Assembly: GCA_964654535.1 (NCBI GenBank)
Contig: CAZZIZ010000024.1
Location: 1-26,061, forward strand
Reading direction: 5' to 3'
Origin: CAZZIZ01 sp964654535
GTDB lineage: Bacteria; Bacteroidota; Bacteroidia; Chitinophagales; UBA2359
Length of the DNA: 26,061 nt
The notes under the pieces are model-generated. The model was not told the origin of the DNA and did not search any database. It saw nothing but the letters and a program-made list of their open reading frames with translations. Of the stretch, positions 22,943-26,061 are shown piece after piece; positions within the stretch are counted from its first letter, which is position 1; every line of letters begins with the position of its first letter. The translations under genes and the position numbers were made by a program.

Positions 22943-24523
22943 ATGAGATTTGACGAATTAGGGATCATTGATCCCATATTGAAGGCATTACGCGATAAAA
23001 ATTACGAATCACCCACTCCCATACAAGAACAATCGATTCCAATAGTATTAGAAGGAACCGACGTGATGGGATGCGCTCAAACGGGCACCGGAAAAACAGC
23101 AGCATTCTCTATACCAATTATCCAGCGTTTGGAGGCTGGAGGAAAGAAGAAAGGTATCAAAGCACTTATCCTTACGCCAACCCGAGAGCTTGCTATCCAG
23201 ATAGACGAGAGCATTCGCGATTATAACAAGTACGTAAAACTAAAACACACAGTCATATTTGGCGGTGTCAAGCAAGGAAAACAAGTTGCTGCGCTAAAAG
23301 GAGGCATCGACATTTTAGTTGCTACCCCGGGACGCCTGCTCGATCTAATCGATCAAGGATTTATTTCGCTGGCTCAGATTGAGATTTTCGTTTTGGACGA
23401 AGCCGACCGTATGTTGGATATGGGTTTCATCCACGACATCAAGAAGCTCTTGAAAATGTTGCCGAAAAAGCGCCAGTCGCTTTTCTTCTCGGCAACTATG
23501 CCCAACGATATAGTCACGCTGTCGCGTACCATTTTATACAAACCGAAAAAAGTAGAAGTAGCAGTAGTTTCTTCTGCAGCCGAAACGGTGACACAGTACT
23601 TGTATAAAACCAATAAGAAAACCAAGAAGGACTTGCTCTTCCACGTCTTAAAAGATGAGGAAATGGATCAAGTGCTGATGTTCGCGCGTACCAAACGTGG
23701 AGCAGATCGTATTTCAAAAAACTTGAAGAAGGCAGGTGTTAGCGCCGCAGCCATTCACGGAGACAAAGCGCAGAACCAGCGCCAGAAATCTTTGAAGCAA
23801 TTCAAGGAAGGCAAGGTTCGAGTGTTAGTGGCTACGGACATAGCCGCCAGAGGTATAGACATAAACAAACTGCGTTACGTAATCAACTACGAAATTCCCG
23901 ATGTAGCAGAAACCTACGTACACCGCATAGGCCGTTCTGGTCGCGCCGGAGAAGAAGGCGTTGCGATTTCGTTTTGCGAGCCGGAAGAAAACGTTTCTAT
24001 TCGCGCTATCGAGAAGTTAATCAAGCAAAAGCTGATTGTGGTAAAAGACAATCCATTTCCTCAAACCGACAAGCCGATGACGGAAGCGGAGAAAAAGGAA
24101 TTCAATAAAGAGAAGCAACGTCGCAAGCAAGAGTTTTTTGCCAACCGTAAAGCCAAAATGGCCGCTGGTGGTGGTAAAGCATCTGGTCGTGGTCGCGGCC
24201 CCAAGAAAAAGGACAAGCCCAAAGGCGAAAAAGCAGTTGCGAAACGCAATGGTCGCGGAGGAAAGGCCAAGGAGCAAGGTAGATCAAGCGAAAAGTCAGG
24301 AAACCAAGGTTCTAGAAAAAAAGGTGGCAAACCAAACGCTCAAGGCGGTGGATCAAGAAATGCAGGAGGCAAAAAGAAACGCAACAATAGATCAGGCAGA
24401 AACCGTAGCGGCAAATCAAAAGAGCCAGCTAAAAAGTCGATCTACGATTTACTCGATATGACTCCAGGCGATAAGGAGCACTACAGTAAGATTAGAAGAA
24501 AAAAGCGTCCGAAGAAAGATTAG
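22943..24523 (+). CDS. DEAD-box ATP-dependent RNA helicase with basic low-complexity tail
   Basis: 526 residues. All helicase motifs are present: Q motif (SPTPIQEQSIP, 23-33), I AQTGTGKT (45-52), Ia PTRELA (79-84), Ib TPGR (128-131), II DEAD (152-155), III SAT (183-185), V ATDIAARGID (297-306), VI HRIGRSGRAG (327-336). After the RecA-like core (about residue 360) comes a 120-residue Lys/Arg/Gly tail with repeated GKA, GRG and KKK segments, ending with a conserved-looking YDLLDMTPGDKEHYSKIRRK block. It resembles RhlE/DbpA-group helicases that remodel rRNA or mRNA structure; the tail probably binds RNA. It converges on the pirin gene, with 2 nt between stop codons. Confidence 0.93.
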   Translation: MRFDELGIIDPILKALRDKNYESPTPIQEQSIPIVLEGTDVMGCAQTGTGKTAAFSIPIIQRLEAGGKKKGIKALILTPTRELAIQIDESIRDYNKYVKLKHTVIFGGVKQGKQVAALKGGIDILVATPGRLLDLIDQGFISLAQIEIFVLDEADRMLDMGFIHDIKKLLKMLPKKRQSLFFSATMPNDIVTLSRTILYKPKKVEVAVVSSAAETVTQYLYKTNKKTKKDLLFHVLKDEEMDQVLMFARTKRGADRISKNLKKAGVSAAAIHGDKAQNQRQKSLKQFKEGKVRVLVATDIAARGIDINKLRYVINYEIPDVAETYVHRIGRSGRAGEEGVAISFCEPEENVSIRAIEKLIKQKLIVVKDNPFPQTDKPMTEAEKKEFNKEKQRRKQEFFANRKAKMAAGGGKASGRGRGPKKKDKPKGEKAVAKRNGRGGKAKEQGRSSEKSGNQGSRKKGGKPNAQGGGSRNAGGKKKRNNRSGRNRSGKSKEPAKKSIYDLLDMTPGDKEHYSKIRRKKRPKKD

Positions 24524-24525
24524 TC

Positions 24526-25488
24526 CTAGCGATTAACCACTTCAGGATTTCCCATTTCGCCTCTTTGATAAGCGGCTATGCATTGGTTAATCTGCTCTTT
24601 GTTATTCATTACGAAAGGCCCGTAAGAGTACACCACTTCATCGAGCGGCTGACCACCGAGCATTAAGAACTTAGCCCCGCATTCGCTATAAAGCTGCACA
24701 TCGCTTTCGCCTCTTTCGTAAAAGGCTACTTGGCTTGGTTTCATCTGACGCTTGCCCTCTACTTCCAATTCTCCTTCTACTAAATACAAAAAGCAATTGT
24801 GCGTAGGATCTGTAGGAACTTCCACACGTGAATTGGCTTCCATTTCAAAATGGTAATAAAAAGCTGGCGATTGCAATTCTATGCTAGACTTGGCCGTAAA
24901 CAATTCGCCCAGAATAACCCTTGCAGAATAGCCAGTCCCTTTATAAAAATCCATTTTATCGGGTTGAAAAACATTGGTGAAAGGTGCATCAAACTTATGC
25001 TTCGCTGGCGTGTTCAACCAAATTTGAAAACCGTGCAAGACACCGCCGTTGGTAGTTAAATCGTTCCCACTCTCTTCCATATGTATGGCACCGCGTCCAG
25101 AACTAAACATCATAAACTCGCCTTGCTGAATTTGAAAATCGTAGTTCAGACTATCCTTGTGATGCCCACTTCCAGACATAAAATAAGTAGTGGGAGTTAC
25201 GCCTGCATGTGGATGCGCCTCTACTTTCAGCGGATCAGTTCCTGCATTTACTTCAACGGGACCAAACTCATCGAATAAAACAAAAGGGCTTACATAATCT
25301 GTATGCTTCCCTGCAAATGCGCGCAAAATCGGCAGGGTTCCAACTTTCGTCTTTCCCGCATTTAGAATGCGGTGAATTTTACGATTTCCTTTGCCCACCA
25401 ACATTCCCGAATTGGATTTCAAAATATTGGGAATAGCCAAACTAAGACCAAGAACAGCGGAGCCTTTTATAAATTCGATTCGATTCAT
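24526..25488 (-). CDS. Pirin family protein with TAT-like N-terminus
   Basis: 320 residues. The N-terminus MNRIEFIKGSAVLGLSLAI has the shape of a Bacteroidota twin-arginine leader, but the second Arg is Ile, so export is uncertain. The cupin core carries the pirin metal signature: His at 92 and 94 in AHPHAGVTPTTYFMSGSGHHKDS, and His136/Glu138 in GRGAIHMEES. The C-terminal cupin (about 225-300) contains PTHNCFLYLVEGELEVEG. Pirins are Fe-binding cupins, some with quercetin dioxygenase activity. The frame opens 13 codons upstream (25527), but ATG 25488 begins the leader and is preferred. Convergent with the helicase. Confidence 0.9.
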   Translation of the reverse strand: MNRIEFIKGSAVLGLSLAIPNILKSNSGMLVGKGNRKIHRILNAGKTKVGTLPILRAFAGKHTDYVSPFVLFDEFGPVEVNAGTDPLKVEAHPHAGVTPTTYFMSGSGHHKDSLNYDFQIQQGEFMMFSSGRGAIHMEESGNDLTTNGGVLHGFQIWLNTPAKHKFDAPFTNVFQPDKMDFYKGTGYSARVILGELFTAKSSIELQSPAFYYHFEMEANSRVEVPTDPTHNCFLYLVEGELEVEGKRQMKPSQVAFYERGESDVQLYSECGAKFLMLGGQPLDEVVYSYGPFVMNNKEQINQCIAAYQRGEMGNPEVVNR

Positions 25489-25595
25489 ACGAGAAAGATA
25501 AATCAAATTTGATCTGGGCGGATTCATCTAGATTAACGAATAAGTAATTGATGTGACTGATGTTAGAGCATTGTCGTTAATAGACTTAGGTATTT

Positions 25596-25761
25596 GGGCG
25601 TGCCCCACTCACTTCTAGCACTGCGTGCTAAGTTCGGGGTCGGGCTTTCAGGGCTCGCTCTGTTCTATAAAAAACAAAAAGCGCATCCAGCTCTTAAGGA
25701 GCTGAGCGCTTTTCTTGTTTTTTATAACAGGAGCTCAAACAAACCCTTCTATCCCTCACGC
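25596..25761 (+). repeat. Structured intergenic element, family 1, copy B
   Basis: Same landmarks as copy A, from GGGCGTGCCCC to CTATCCCTCACGC, in the same strand orientation. Pairings: GCGT (25598) with ACGC (25758); TAGCAC (25616) with GTGCTA (25625) around the same loop TGC; AGGG (25650) with CCCT (25744); GCTCTGTT (25657) with AACAGGAGC (25726); ATAAAAAACAA (25667) with TTGTTTTTTAT (25715); AAAGCGC (25678) with GCGCTTT (25706); CAGCTC (25688) with GAGCTG (25699). The variable stems differ from copy A but stay paired. Confidence 0.87.
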
Positions 25762-25790
25762 GGATTTATGCGGTTGTCATTTCTCCAACT

Positions 25791-25821
25791 AAGTCATTTC
25801 GAGCGAAGCCGAGAAATCTGT
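25791..25821 (+). repeat. Short CATTTC-type intergenic repeat, copy 2
   Basis: AAGTCATTTCGAGCGAAGCC plus GAGAAATCTGT; same 31-nt unit as 938-968 (minus strand), with a few substitutions. It lies 29 nt after element B and 39 nt before the REP-like array. Confidence 0.65.
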
Positions 25822-25860
25822 GGACTCGTTAGAATTACGAAACATAAACTTGCCATTTTT

Positions 25861-26061
25861 AATCGACCCGACTTTAGTCGGGTTGTAATGAGTGGGGGAC
25901 TTGCAGTCCCCATGCTATGTACATTCATGTTAGAACATTTATTTCCAGAACTTGACGAGCTAACATTGGCGACTGCAAGTCGCCCACTCGTTACGCCCTG
26001 ATTAAAATCAGGGCGATTCAAAGATCGGGTTGTAATGAGTGGGTGACTGACTTGCAGTCCC
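25861..26061 (+). repeat. REP/BIME-like array, continuing past the window edge
   Basis: Unit 1 (25861-25911, plus): AATCG, a hairpin CCCGACT/AGTCGGG, then TGTAATGAGTGGG and the palindrome GGGGACTTGCAGTCCCC. Unit 2 (25968-26018, minus) has the same order with a different first hairpin (CGCCCTGATT/AATCAGGGCG) and palindrome GGCGACTTGCAGTCGCC. Unit 3 starts at about 26023 (plus) with TGTAATGAGTGGG and is cut by the window end. ATGTTAG/CTAACAT in the spacer add symmetry. This inverted-pair layout is that of BIMEs associated with REP-associated tyrosine transposases. Confidence 0.7.

Noticed and set aside
24017..24461. Overlapping frames on both strands over the helicase tail
   Set aside because: Low-complexity Gly/Lys coding sequence leaves several frames open by composition alone.
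25594..26001. 135-codon plus-strand frame in the right-hand gap
   Set aside because: It is made almost entirely of element B, the CATTTC repeat and the REP-like array.
7811..26061. CRISPR array
   Set aside because: The repeats are few, dispersed, of differing orientation and separated by genes; there is no regular spacer pattern and no cas gene.

Overview
The window (26,061 bp) looks like a chromosomal segment of a free-living Bacteroidota, most likely in or near the Flavobacteriia. The evidence is several SusC/RagA-style features: a TonB-dependent receptor with an N-terminal carboxypeptidase-regulatory-like domain, two secreted enzymes with type IX secretion (T9SS) C-terminal sorting domains, DUF2490 and DUF5117/DUF4953 proteins, and matches to the TAnnTTTG Bacteroidota -7 promoter box. 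There are no rRNA or tRNA genes, no CRISPR array and no intact transposase.

Layout, left to right. (1) 1-4146: the 3' end of a Fic-family gene, a small secreted protein, a minus-strand penicillin-acylase-family hydrolase with a small membrane protein behind it, and a divergent lipoprotein. (2) 4197-7810: a membrane metallophosphoesterase followed 2 nt later by a TonB-dependent receptor. (3) 8109-13906: an apparently more AT-rich block of ligand-binding or modifying proteins (double VOC, SRPBCC, PhnB-like VOC, GH5 glycosidase, GNAT, DUF2071, beta-barrel protein). (4) 14232-17084: an M1 peptidase and a multi-pass membrane protein, one operon. (5) 17345-19263: a short terminator-ended transcript, a stand-alone PhnA C-terminal domain, DUF2490 and the pseudouridine synthase RluF. 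(6) 19271-22762: a minus-strand operon of a metzincin-like protease and a PHB-depolymerase-like esterase. (7) 22943-25488: a DEAD-box helicase convergent with a pirin. (8) 25528-26061: gene-free and packed with repeats.

The most interesting content is between the genes. The four largest gaps (7811-8108, 13907-14231, 17085-17344, 25528-26061) are largely occupied by structured repeats. Two same-strand elements (7845-8028 and 25596-25761) share a branched fold in which several stems differ in sequence but stay paired. A second family (13997-14142 and, inverted, 17111-17260) has nearly identical ends around a 16-bp stem with compensatory changes, and its two copies bracket the M1 peptidase operon. 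The two families share a general layout and may be one superfamily. At the right edge is a REP/BIME-like array of the type usually mobilised by REP-associated tyrosine transposases. A short CATTTC-type repeat sits exactly at one gene's stop codon, and a related sequence appears to have become the C-terminus of another protein. A terminator-ended RNA at 17345-17577, with nested hairpins, may be a small RNA or a small-protein mRNA.

Most protein calls rest on motifs read by eye. Family names are therefore firmer than substrates.
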